Origin: Verrucomicrobiia bacterium
Lineage (GTDB): Bacteria; Verrucomicrobiota; Verrucomicrobiia; Limisphaerales; JADLHS01
Length of the DNA stretch: 64,000 nucleotides
Assembly (NCBI GenBank): GCA_023953615.1
Contig: JAMLJH010000002.1
Coordinates: 310,001-374,000, forward strand
Reading direction: 5' to 3'
A model generated the notes under the pieces. The model saw only the letters and a program-made list of their open reading frames with translations. It ran no database searches and was not told where the DNA came from. The stretch's first letter is position 1, and each line of letters begins with the position of its first letter. The position numbers were made by a program, and so were the translations under genes. This document shows positions 25,559-34,155 of this stretch, piece by piece.

Positions 25559-26464
25559 TCAGCGAGAAACTTGATTGGTGAGACTTTCGGTCAGCAGGTT
25601 AAAAGGCGCCGTGCGCGAGTCAAAGATCAGCGTGGACCGTTCTTTCAACGAGGCTTCAAGCGCCTCGAGGTCGCCGAGAAATTTGGCCAGGTCTGGCGCC
25701 TGTTCGAAAACGGGATAAACCTTGGCGGCGGCGGCGTCTCCTTCGCCCCGGATGCGCCGCGCTTCGCCTTCGGCGGTGGAAATCAGTTGCGCCGCCTCGC
25801 GATCCGCTGCCGAGCGAATCTTGCGCGCTTCCGCCGCGCCTTCCTCGTTGTATTTATCGGCGAGCTTCTTGCGATCCGCTGTCATCAACGCGAAAACAGA
25901 CTCTGTCACGCTTTCCGGCAGACCCAGCCGTTTGATGCCGAGGTATTCGATCTGAATACCGGAATTGTTGGCGGCGGCCTTTTCCTGAACGATGGTTTTG
26001 ATCTCCTGTTCGACGGCGTCAAATTTCAAATCCTGGTCGTTGGCATTGACGAAGTCGCTGAGCGGGTGCTTGCCCACGACCGCCGCCTTGGCGGAGATCA
26101 CGATGTCGCGCAGATTGCGCTCCGCCTCCTTCACCGAGCCGTTTTTGAACTTCGGAAAGAACGCCTGCGCATCCGCAATTCGCCAGCCGACGTAAACACT
26201 GCTCAACAAGTTATTGCCGTCAGCGGTGTAACCTTCGCTGAAGGTGTCCTCGAAGTTTTGGATGCGTTGATCGAGCTTGTAAACGCTTTCAATACCGGGC
26301 GGCAGTTTGAAGCGGAATCCTGGCTCCGTGTAGGTCTTGACCGGTTTGCCGAAACGCGTGACGACGGCGACTTCGGATTGCCGCACCTGGAACACGAACA
26401 AGACCATCACAAAGATCAGGGCCAGCACCAGGCTGACGATGATGGTAAGGGGGTTGTTTTTCAT
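25559..26464 (-). CDS. hflC: SPFH/band-7 protein, HflC-like
   Basis: 301 residues with an N-terminal helix (about 7-27) directly followed by the band-7 domain (FQVRQSEVAVVTRFGKPVK, then FRLKLPPGIESVYKLDQR in slightly altered form). The coiled-coil part reads YNEEGAAEARKIRSAADREA and LISTAEGEARRIRGEGDAAA, the hallmark of HflC. Expected partner of the HflK-like proteins encoded before and after it, controlling FtsH at the inner membrane. Spacing to the upstream 634-residue gene is 20 bp. Confidence 0.88.
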   Translation of the reverse strand: MKNNPLTIIVSLVLALIFVMVLFVFQVRQSEVAVVTRFGKPVKTYTEPGFRFKLPPGIESVYKLDQRIQNFEDTFSEGYTADGNNLLSSVYVGWRIADAQAFFPKFKNGSVKEAERNLRDIVISAKAAVVGKHPLSDFVNANDQDLKFDAVEQEIKTIVQEKAAANNSGIQIEYLGIKRLGLPESVTESVFALMTADRKKLADKYNEEGAAEARKIRSAADREAAQLISTAEGEARRIRGEGDAAAAKVYPVFEQAPDLAKFLGDLEALEASLKERSTLIFDSRTAPFNLLTESLTNQVSR

Positions 26465-26484
26465 GGCGTGATTAAATGAACGGG

Positions 26485-28389
26485 TTACTTGGAATTCAAA
26501 ATGGCTTCGGCCTGTTGCTGGATCATGTTGTCCATGGCGCTGTGTTGCAGATCAAAGGTGATGACGTTGTCGGTGTTGGTCGTCACGAGAATGTATTTGC
26601 GCGCCTCCTTCGTGGCCCGGGGAAAAGCCTGGGTGTAGAGCCGGCGTTTATAGACCGAGGGCGCGGCGCGGAACGCGGGGATTTGATTGGTGAAAGCGGC
26701 GGCGCGCGCAACCGTCACCAGTTCCTGATTCAACCGCGCGGCTTCGGCACTGTTGGTGATGACGGTGGCCTCAGCGCTGGCCAGGGCGTTGGTGACAATG
26801 GCCTCGCCTTCCGCCGCGACGATTTTCGCCTTTTTCTGCTGAATGGCGGCAACAACCTTTTGGTATTCAGGCGCGACTTTCACCGGCGGATGCACGTCTT
26901 GCAGACCGAGGTGCAGAATTTTGACGCCGAGCGCGCGTGCGTTGGCGGCGGCTTGAATGCGCGTCGCCAAAGCCCGCGCGGAATCCTCGCGCTTGGTGGA
27001 CATCAGTTCCTTGGTGTCCACGCTGACGAGGAAGCGCACCACTTCGCGCGTCGCCACGTTGAGCAACGCGTTTGAACTGCTTTCATGGCCGTAAATCCAT
27101 TCGGTGATGTTGGTGATCTGGTACTGGATGGGAATGCTGGTCGTCAACAAACTGACGGGCGGAACTTTTTTGTGATCCGGCGCGTTGGCCTCCGGCGCCG
27201 GAATCAGGTCCTCGTGCTCGTTACGGTTGGCCACGAGGTAGTTCACCTCTTCCTTGACGTGCGAAACGTTCCACAGCACGACTCTGTGGTCGTCCGTATC
27301 ATCCTTGGGCGCCGAGCCGATCCGCAGGATCTGGATTTTCTCGGTGTCATAGCGGTAAACCACATCTATCGGCCACGGCAATTTCAAATGCGCGCCCGGC
27401 CCCAAGGCGCGTCCGTTTGCGATGGGCTTGCCGAAACGTTCCACAATGGCCTGTTCGCCTGCCTCGATAAAAATGAAGCAGGACGAGAGCAACAGCGCGC
27501 CCAACTGAATCAGTAGGATGGTCGGCAGCTTTTCTTTGAGAACCCGAAAGAACCAGGTGTCCGAAACCTTGAAACCAAACTGGTAATCGAGCGTCTGCGC
27601 GGCGGTGGCCACCAGGCCCTCCGGTTGCGCCAGCAGACCGATCAGCCGGGAATCGTAAAGCGGCCGGGCCACCTTGTTTTTCAGTCGGGGCCGATAGATT
27701 TCCAAGATCAGCGTGATCAAGGTTTCCAGCGTCAACAAGCCGAGCAGAATGGTGAACAGTTTGGCTCCAATCAGGTCCGCGCGGGGAAAGTCAACTTTAT
27801 CGCCCAGCAACACCAGTCCCGTGACGACGCCGAGATACGAACCCAACAAAACGAAGTTTGAAGCGGGACGGAGGAGGCGATTGCTTTCCAGACGCGCCAA
27901 GGTCACCGCGAACCGCCCGCGCATGAACAAAATCAGAGCGAGTCCACCGAGCAGTCCCAATGACACCAACACCCGCTCGGCAGTAATGCCGGTGTAATCC
28001 ACCCGATCCAACCCGCGCCACAGCAGGATCGTTCCGGTCAATTCCACCAGCAGCAAAACCACCATGAAGCTGGGGACAAAGTATTTCTCGAAACTGTGCC
28101 GCGCCCGCTGCGCGGGCAGGAACGCGGCCTCTTTGTTTTCAAACAGCGCGGAGCTGCTCTTGGTTCGCGCCAGCTCGTCCAACTCCAGTTTTTCCGTGGC
28201 TTCGCGCTCTTCGAGCCGCATTTGGAACCAGCTTACGAAGGCGATCAAAGCGCCAATCCCGAAGAAAATAGCCGCGACCTGTCCGGTCAGGGCGTTGGCG
28301 TATCGTCCTGCCGCCAGGATCGCGCCGCCCAACAACAACAAGGTCAGGAAGTTGACCAATCCGTTCCGTTTTATCGTATGCCGGTCCAC
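26485..28389 (-). CDS. Large polytopic HflK-like SPFH protein
   Basis: 634 residues from a GTG start. The N-terminal ~320 residues hold about seven predicted helices (near 11-28, 36-55, 104-124, 138-156, 175-196, 206-230, 295-315), with a charged coiled stretch around 57-90. A band-7 domain then begins EAGEQAIVERFGKPI and runs through GPGAHLKLPWPIDVVYRYD. The Ala/Glu-rich helix (VAAIQQKKAKIVAAEGEA) and SVYKRRLYTQAFPRAT end the domain. Ordinary HflK has one helix, so this is a fusion with a membrane module of unknown role. First of three consecutive SPFH genes. Confidence 0.82.
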   Translation of the reverse strand: MDRHTIKRNGLVNFLTLLLLGGAILAAGRYANALTGQVAAIFFGIGALIAFVSWFQMRLEEREATEKLELDELARTKSSSALFENKEAAFLPAQRARHSFEKYFVPSFMVVLLLVELTGTILLWRGLDRVDYTGITAERVLVSLGLLGGLALILFMRGRFAVTLARLESNRLLRPASNFVLLGSYLGVVTGLVLLGDKVDFPRADLIGAKLFTILLGLLTLETLITLILEIYRPRLKNKVARPLYDSRLIGLLAQPEGLVATAAQTLDYQFGFKVSDTWFFRVLKEKLPTILLIQLGALLLSSCFIFIEAGEQAIVERFGKPIANGRALGPGAHLKLPWPIDVVYRYDTEKIQILRIGSAPKDDTDDHRVVLWNVSHVKEEVNYLVANRNEHEDLIPAPEANAPDHKKVPPVSLLTTSIPIQYQITNITEWIYGHESSSNALLNVATREVVRFLVSVDTKELMSTKREDSARALATRIQAAANARALGVKILHLGLQDVHPPVKVAPEYQKVVAAIQQKKAKIVAAEGEAIVTNALASAEATVITNSAEAARLNQELVTVARAAAFTNQIPAFRAAPSVYKRRLYTQAFPRATKEARKYILVTTNTDNVITFDLQHSAMDNMIQQQAEAILNSK

Positions 28390-28487
28390 AAAAAATTCGT
28401 TAACGGTTAATATCTCTACGTCGCTTTATTTGGTTTTGACAACTCGGAGGTTTTGCCTTTGGCCATCAACCCACGAACCATCCCCAC

Positions 28488-29450
28488 TCAACTCAACTCC
28501 CGATCCTCAAACAGGGCCACGGCGATGGCGAGCGTTGCGCCAATGTAACTGGCGGCATAAACGAACGCCTTGCTCACGTAACCCCAGTGAAAGGTGCTCC
28601 GACCCGCGTCCAACGCGTCGGCCAGCCAAAAATTCTGCCAGTTCGGTATGATGGTGTAAAGAATCCTTGCCCACCATTCGCCCCGTTCGGCAGGCAATCC
28701 GAACAGGTAATCCGACATCAAACCAATGAGGAAAACCGCCGTGCAAATGGCCAGTGAAGCCATGGTGTCCAGTCGCGTCGAGCACGCCAGGGCCACGGCG
28801 GCAATGATCCAGAGCGCAAACAGGATCAATACTCCCGCCGGTACCATGCGCCAGTCCACGTGCGCCATCTCGCCGAGCGATTGGGTTTGTTGGGTGAAAA
28901 GGAAGATAATGGCCGCGCCGGCGGTCACCGTCACCACCAACGCCAGCACGGCGTCGCTGACAAAGGGGCGATTCAGGAAAAAATTGCTAAAGCCTCCCAA
29001 CGCAAACGCGACCAGAATGGCCGCACCGAAAATCAACACCGCGTGGATGTCCGTGCCGCCGTAAGCGTCGAAGGTCATTCGCCCCGCCACCAGGGCCGCC
29101 ACCAGATTTACATAGGTTACGACGCTCAATGCCGCGATCAAACCGAGATACTTGGCGAGGATGAATTGGGTGCGGCTGATGGGTTTGGCCAGCACCGCCA
29201 GCGCCGTTCCAGTGCGAATTTCCCGCGCCACCGAAGCCGAAGCGCTCAAAACGGCGCTGAGCAACCCGGAAAGCAACATCACGGCGAGCACCGAATTTTT
29301 GACCAGCTTGGGTTCATCCCCGAAGGCGAAGTAGTAGGGCGTGGCGAGAAAAATCTCGAAAGCCGCCGTCGCCGTAGTCAGCAGCAGGAAGACCGGCTGC
29401 CGAATCAGCTCCATGAACGCATTTGAGGCAATCGTCGCAAATTGTCGCAT
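28488..29450 (-). CDS. ABC-2-type permease-like membrane protein
   Basis: About 320 residues from ATG 29450 (MRQFATIASNAFMELIRQPV); a TTG at 29468 is possible but weaker. The opening FMELIRQPVFLLLTTATAAF and the internal TGTALAVLAKPISRTQFILAKYLG are typical of ABC-2 permeases, where the latter is the coupling region. About six helices are predicted. No ATPase gene is adjacent on this side, so the ATP-binding subunit must be elsewhere or shared with the exporter at 20-21 kb. It lies 98 bp before the SPFH operon on the same strand. Confidence 0.8.
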   Translation of the reverse strand: MRQFATIASNAFMELIRQPVFLLLTTATAAFEIFLATPYYFAFGDEPKLVKNSVLAVMLLSGLLSAVLSASASVAREIRTGTALAVLAKPISRTQFILAKYLGLIAALSVVTYVNLVAALVAGRMTFDAYGGTDIHAVLIFGAAILVAFALGGFSNFFLNRPFVSDAVLALVVTVTAGAAIIFLFTQQTQSLGEMAHVDWRMVPAGVLILFALWIIAAVALACSTRLDTMASLAICTAVFLIGLMSDYLFGLPAERGEWWARILYTIIPNWQNFWLADALDAGRSTFHWGYVSKAFVYAASYIGATLAIAVALFEDRELS

Positions 29451-29612
29451 CAGTAACCTTCGAGACAATAATCAGTGACAGATTAGGGAGTTGCCGGTTG
29501 CCTTGTAAATCCCATTCCCGCTCAACGCAAAATCCTCGCGACATTCCGGCGGCGCGCAAAATTTTGAGGCGAGGCAACAAAGCCACATGCCCAAGTGCTT
29601 GGTCAGCCCGGA

Positions 29613-30953
29613 TTATTTCGGGACGACGAGTACCGGGTGGGGGCTGCGCCGCATCACGCCTTCGGTGGTCGAGCCAAGCAGTTTCTTTTTCAATCCTGAC
29701 CGGCCGCGCGAGCCGAGGCAGATCAAACTGGCGCTGAAACGTTCGGCGGCCTGACAAATGGCCAGGTCCGGATGTTGGTGTTCAGCCACTTCGATGCGCG
29801 TTTTGATGCCGCGTTTTTCCGCTTCCTTGGGGATCAACGCCTGCAATTGGGTTTTCAGCTTTTGTTTGCGTTTGTCCTGCGGGCCGCCGTTGGCCGGAGT
29901 TGACGCTTGAAACACGTTGGCGGGCGGAATGATGTGGACCAGGCAAACTTCGCCGCCGCGCGGCACGACGCCATAGGCGTAGGCAATGGCGCGATTGGCC
30001 GGTTTGGAAAAATCCGTTGGCACCAGCACGCGGCGGTAGCTGGGAAGCTGGCCGCGATTCAAATCCACTTCCTCCGGCGCGGGCACACACACGAGGTTTG
30101 TGACGGTGCGATGCAGCACGTTGCGCGAGACGGATCCGAGCCAGAAGCGACTTAGTCCCTGACGTTGATTCGTGCCCAGAACAATCAGGTCGGCGGATTC
30201 CGCGTTGGCCAGTTCAATGAGCTTCTCCTCGACCGGCCCCCAACTCGAGACGATGCGCAATTCCGGCAGACCCAGGCCGAACACTTCGGTGCAGCGTTCT
30301 TTAAGATCGCGTTCCAACATGGCGCGCACTTCGGGTTCGTTTTCCGTCAGTCCGCTGTGGCCGCCGATGCCGAAGCGCCAGGTTTCTTTGGGAGGCCAGG
30401 AGATGTAAGCAATCACGGTGCGGCAGACGCCGATTTCCTTCAAGGCCGCCACCCATTCCAGCGCGGCATCCGAGCTGGGCGAAAAATCGTAACCGACAAA
30501 CACGTTGAGTTTGCGTTTGCCCTTGGCCCAGGCAATCAACCGGTCGTGATCGCGTACGACGAGCGTGGGGACCTTTGAAAGTTGGGCGGCTTTCTCCGCG
30601 ACGCTGCCAACCAGCCAGCGACTTGGCGCAATCCGTCCGATGCTGGAGACCACAATCAAATCCGCATGGTTGGTCGAGGCTTCGTTGACCAATACTTCCT
30701 GCGGACGGCCAAGGATCATTTTCTCCGTCACTTCCGCGCCGGCCGCGCGGAGCCGGGTCGCTTCCTTGCCCAGCTTGCGTCGAAGCCGGGCGTACACTTC
30801 ATCCACGCCTTCTTTGGAGAGAAATTCCAGGCTGGCCGGTTCGAGTCCATGCACCAGCTCAAGCGGAGTTTTGGCGCGCGCGGCCATGGCGGCGGCGACA
30901 TCCGCGGCGGTGGCGGCGTGTATCGAGAAATCAGTTCCACATACAATTTTCAT
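29613..30953 (-). CDS. Triple-domain universal stress protein
   Basis: 446 residues made of three consecutive Usp domains of about 145 residues each. Each ends in a recognisable nucleotide-loop region: VSSIGRIAPSRWLVGSVAEK, GTNQRQGLSRFWLGSVSRNV and GSRGRSGLKKKLLGSTTEGV. The last is the clean G-2X-G-9X-G(S/T) ATP-binding form. Domain starts read MKIVCGTDFSIHAATAADVA, LNVFVGYDFSPSSDAALEWV and RVLVPTDFSKPANRAIAYAY. Most Usp proteins have one or two domains, so three in one chain is less usual. Cytoplasmic; likely involved in stress or energy-depletion survival. No operon partner is evident. Confidence 0.92.
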   Translation of the reverse strand: MKIVCGTDFSIHAATAADVAAAMAARAKTPLELVHGLEPASLEFLSKEGVDEVYARLRRKLGKEATRLRAAGAEVTEKMILGRPQEVLVNEASTNHADLIVVSSIGRIAPSRWLVGSVAEKAAQLSKVPTLVVRDHDRLIAWAKGKRKLNVFVGYDFSPSSDAALEWVAALKEIGVCRTVIAYISWPPKETWRFGIGGHSGLTENEPEVRAMLERDLKERCTEVFGLGLPELRIVSSWGPVEEKLIELANAESADLIVLGTNQRQGLSRFWLGSVSRNVLHRTVTNLVCVPAPEEVDLNRGQLPSYRRVLVPTDFSKPANRAIAYAYGVVPRGGEVCLVHIIPPANVFQASTPANGGPQDKRKQKLKTQLQALIPKEAEKRGIKTRIEVAEHQHPDLAICQAAERFSASLICLGSRGRSGLKKKLLGSTTEGVMRRSPHPVLVVPK

Positions 30954-31492
30954 ATTGGCCTCCAGTCTTGATGGCCGCCCGCTGGGCTGCCGGTTCGATT
31001 TGGTTTTATTTGGTCGTCAGAGGAAGGTGCCGGGCGTGGCGTTTCAATGAAAGCGGAAAAAATTGGCTGCCAGCGCCGTCCGCTCCTCACTGCGGTTCGG
31101 CGACTGAAGCGGTTATTTTCACCGGCGATGTTCATCTTGATTTTTCCGGTAATGGTTTTGATCCACTCCGCTCGCGCCACTCCAACTTCCAACCTCGCGA
31201 TGCGCGTTCATTGTGTGCTCAAGGCGATTCGCAATTCAATCTCTTTTTAGCGTAAGTGATGCCATAATGTGAAAGTGAATGATTCGCCTAATGTCGCGAG
31301 CGTTTGATGTCGTTATGCAGCCGCGCGTGGAGGAACAGAACCTTTTGTTTCGACAGCGGATTGATTTGTGCCGCTGCGGAGTGTTTCAGTGCTGGCTTGA
31401 AGTTGAGTGCGCATGTAGTTGCTTGTGGCGTGGTTGATTTCTGGAGGGGACGCAATATTGCACCGGTGCGCGCCGTGGCTTAGTTTCGCCGG
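30954..31492. other. Non-coding stretch between divergent genes
   Basis: About 540 bp between the start of the triple Usp gene (minus) and the start of the membrane protein gene (plus). Short open frames are present on both strands but none has a recognisable product. I see no tRNA, terminator or obvious operator. It should contain the promoters for both flanking genes. Confidence 0.5.
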
Positions 31493-32173
31493 ATGTTGAC
31501 TCTTTCTGTGAAGGCTCGCGCGGTCGGATCGCGACTGGCTTGGTTGGGACTTTACGCGGTGGCGATGGGATTGCTCGAAGCCATCTGCGTGATTTATCTG
31601 CGCCGGTTGCTTCCAATTGAAACGGGTGCGGAAGCCTCGCCATTGGAGCGGTTGCGGATTGAACTCATCCGGGAAGCCGCCACCCTGGTGATGCTCGGCG
31701 CAGTGGCGTGGTTGGCGGCGGACAACTTTCGTTTGCGGGTGGGTTGCTTTTTCTACGCGTTTGGCTTCTGGGACATTTTTTATTATGCGGGGCTTTGGTG
31801 GCTGGCGGGTTGGCCGGAATCATTGCTCACCTGGGATTGTTTGTTTCTGATTCCCGTGCCGTGGTACGGTCCGGTTTTAGCGCCGGTGCTGATCAGCGTT
31901 TACTTCATCGTTGGATGCGGCTGGCTTCATGCGCGGGAAGTTCAGGGGGTGCCGCTTCGATCGTCCCTCCGCTTGGTCAGCACCCAACTCCTCGCGTTCG
32001 TAATTTGGTATGGCTCGTTCGTCAAGGATTCAAGCCATATCCGTACGCACGGTTATGATGGAGTCAACTACTCCTGGCTGCTGTTGGGATTGGGCGCGTT
32101 GGTGGGGCTGACCGGATTCTTTATGGCTTCACGGCCAGCTCCCGTTGGCGGCGCGGAATGTGCCCGTGTCTAA
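31493..32173 (+). CDS. Multi-pass membrane protein, function unknown
   Basis: 226 residues with about six hydrophobic helices: near 12-35 (LGLYAVAMGLLEAICVIYL), 60-78, 84-106 (GCFFYAFGFWDIFYYAGLWW), 118-140, 155-175 and 195-217. Loops carry few charges, and no transporter or enzyme signature is recognised. It stands alone between divergent and convergent neighbours, ending six bases before the stop of the amidohydrolase gene on the other strand. Unknown function; probably inner membrane. Confidence 0.72.
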   Translation: MLTLSVKARAVGSRLAWLGLYAVAMGLLEAICVIYLRRLLPIETGAEASPLERLRIELIREAATLVMLGAVAWLAADNFRLRVGCFFYAFGFWDIFYYAGLWWLAGWPESLLTWDCLFLIPVPWYGPVLAPVLISVYFIVGCGWLHAREVQGVPLRSSLRLVSTQLLAFVIWYGSFVKDSSHIRTHGYDGVNYSWLLLGLGALVGLTGFFMASRPAPVGGAECARV

Positions 32174-32179
32174 ACCCGC

Positions 32180-33964
32180 CTACTCGACAAATTCCAGCAC
32201 GCCGAATTTTTCCGGTTTGTGAAAGGTGCTGCTCAGCGTCGGACTGAACGCCAGGCCCGCGCGGTTGGCGATATCGCCCCGATACAGTCCGATGCGCCAT
32301 TGGGTGCCGGCCTTGGGTTGGGTCGGGGCGAGAGAGCTGAGCGGGATGCGCATTTTGCAGGTCCAAACCTTGGCTTTGCGATCCACTCGCACCGCCGTCT
32401 GAAAACCACTGCTCCAGGCAAAGTCGCGTTGGCCGTGGTTCAGCGTCAAATCGAGTTTCTCGTTGGTCGGTGCCACCTGAAGTTCCACATAGCGGTGCAG
32501 GTCGTTCGGATCTCCGGCAATAAACGCCTCCACTACATCGCGATCCCAGAGGCTCACGCCCGGCTCGTTCATATTGTGGCGTTCGCGGTCAAATTGGACC
32601 GGTTCAAATTGTGTGAGCTTCGTGTACGGACATTCATAGCGCAAATAAAGCGCCTTGGCTGACCACAACGCGCGAACGGTTGTGGCGAGTTCCGGTCGCG
32701 CCGCATAATCCTTGGCCTGATATTCCAGCGTCACGGGTGAGGTGGTTTGCCAGAGCGTTTCGTCGGTTTGTTGCGCGGGATCAAAATCCTGACTGATGCG
32801 GCGCGCTTGAAGGTGCGGCAACGGCATCGAGCGACCGAGTAACTGGCGCGCGTTATCAAAATAGATTTTACGCAGAACGCTCGCTGGCAGTCCGATGGAG
32901 CTGATGGTCCAATCGCCCTGGATGGGCGTCATGTGCGGCCAATTTTTATCGCGCGTTTCCAACCAACGCCATTCCTTGAGGAAGAACGTTTCGGCGTCCG
33001 CCTCGGAGGGGGGCGGTTCGGAGCCGCTCGAACCCAGAATCATGCGGCTGGACAACGATTGAAAATCCGTGCCGAACAGAATGCGATCCTGATACTTCAC
33101 GAACAGGCGACGGACTCGGTCGGGGTCGTGCCGGCCGATCTCCGGAATCCGCGCTGCCAGGTCCGCGTAAAGGTTTGGATGGCGGGCGAGGGCAGCGTCC
33201 ACCCAATCCAGTTCTTCCGCGTTATTGGCGAAATGCACGCAAACGAACTTGGTGTGCGGATGTTTGGCGACGACATTCAGCATCGCCTCCAGAATTTCGT
33301 GAAAGGTGGGAAACTTGTTCGTGTCGCCAAACCACCAGCTCGGATGATCTTTTAATTCCGCCCAGCGTTCGTTCTGTTCGTTGTAAGGTTCAAAGAACGC
33401 CTTGGGATCGCCGACGTGCAAACTGACCGGCAGGTTCAATTCGCCCAGGCGTTCCCACATCGGGTCCAGTTTGGGGTCATCAATCTTGATGAGCTTTCCC
33501 GCGCCATCGCGCAAAAACAGCCCCAGACGTTTCCATTCCTTCAAGCCAGCGGCGCCGAGTTCGTAACCGCGCTCGACCTGTCGCACGGCTTGTTCGGCGA
33601 AGTCAGGTTGATCCCAATTTTTGTAATCCAGATTCATGTATTGAATCCATCGTCCGGGATGCCGCTCCTCCTGTAATTGCCGGTTGCGCTCGAAGCTGCT
33701 CGGGGCGCCGTTCGGACCGGGGGTGACCGTGCCCGGCGTCAAATCCACGCCGATGCCGATACCGGACCAATCCATCACCCGGATGGCTTGATCCAGCAGC
33801 GCGGGCGTGTATTGCAGATGCTGGTGCATATCAATAATTCGCCGCTCGATCCGCCATTGATCGGCCTGCCGCTGCGCCTCCGTGTCATCGGATTTAGCCA
33901 GACCGCTCGAAGCGCCGAGGAAACTGATCCACAGCGCGCAAAGCGCGTTGACCCAGCGATGCAT
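32180..33964 (-). CDS. Secreted amidohydrolase fused to a CBM9-like domain
   Basis: About 594 residues from ATG 33964 (MHRWVNALCALWISFLGASS, signal peptide). Starts at 33994 or 34021 would only lengthen the leader. Residues ~35-360 are an amidohydrolase_2-type TIM barrel: IIDMHQHLQY gives the HxH, then LPVSLHVGD, FVCVHFANN and RILFGTDFQSL supply further His and the terminal Asp. Residues ~390-590 fit a family-9 carbohydrate-binding/DOMON-like sandwich (ALYLRYECPYTK, SLWDRDVVEAFIAGD, WTCKMRIPLSSLAP, WRIGLYRGDI). The combination suggests hydrolysis or decarboxylation of a carbohydrate-linked substrate outside the cytoplasm. No operon partners. Confidence 0.85.
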   Translation of the reverse strand: MHRWVNALCALWISFLGASSGLAKSDDTEAQRQADQWRIERRIIDMHQHLQYTPALLDQAIRVMDWSGIGIGVDLTPGTVTPGPNGAPSSFERNRQLQEERHPGRWIQYMNLDYKNWDQPDFAEQAVRQVERGYELGAAGLKEWKRLGLFLRDGAGKLIKIDDPKLDPMWERLGELNLPVSLHVGDPKAFFEPYNEQNERWAELKDHPSWWFGDTNKFPTFHEILEAMLNVVAKHPHTKFVCVHFANNAEELDWVDAALARHPNLYADLAARIPEIGRHDPDRVRRLFVKYQDRILFGTDFQSLSSRMILGSSGSEPPPSEADAETFFLKEWRWLETRDKNWPHMTPIQGDWTISSIGLPASVLRKIYFDNARQLLGRSMPLPHLQARRISQDFDPAQQTDETLWQTTSPVTLEYQAKDYAARPELATTVRALWSAKALYLRYECPYTKLTQFEPVQFDRERHNMNEPGVSLWDRDVVEAFIAGDPNDLHRYVELQVAPTNEKLDLTLNHGQRDFAWSSGFQTAVRVDRKAKVWTCKMRIPLSSLAPTQPKAGTQWRIGLYRGDIANRAGLAFSPTLSSTFHKPEKFGVLEFVE

Positions 33965-34155
33965 GGGTTGGAATTGATGTCGTTTGGTTCGCATGATCCA
34001 GTTCGGAAGCGGGAGCGTCATGCGCGGGAGTTTAAGGATTGGAATCGTTGCGTCCAGATTGGAAATTTGGTTGCCATGTCAAACCAAAGCATCCAATCAT
34101 CAACTCGGGACCAACGAGTGGAATATCGCGTTAACATCGGCAGACAGTGAGAATC

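Noticed and set aside
31279..31434. Cys-rich 51-codon frame upstream of the membrane protein gene
   Set aside because: Starts ATGATTCGCCTAATGTCG and ends near 31434; no ribosome-binding site, no family resemblance, and it overlaps other equally long frames.
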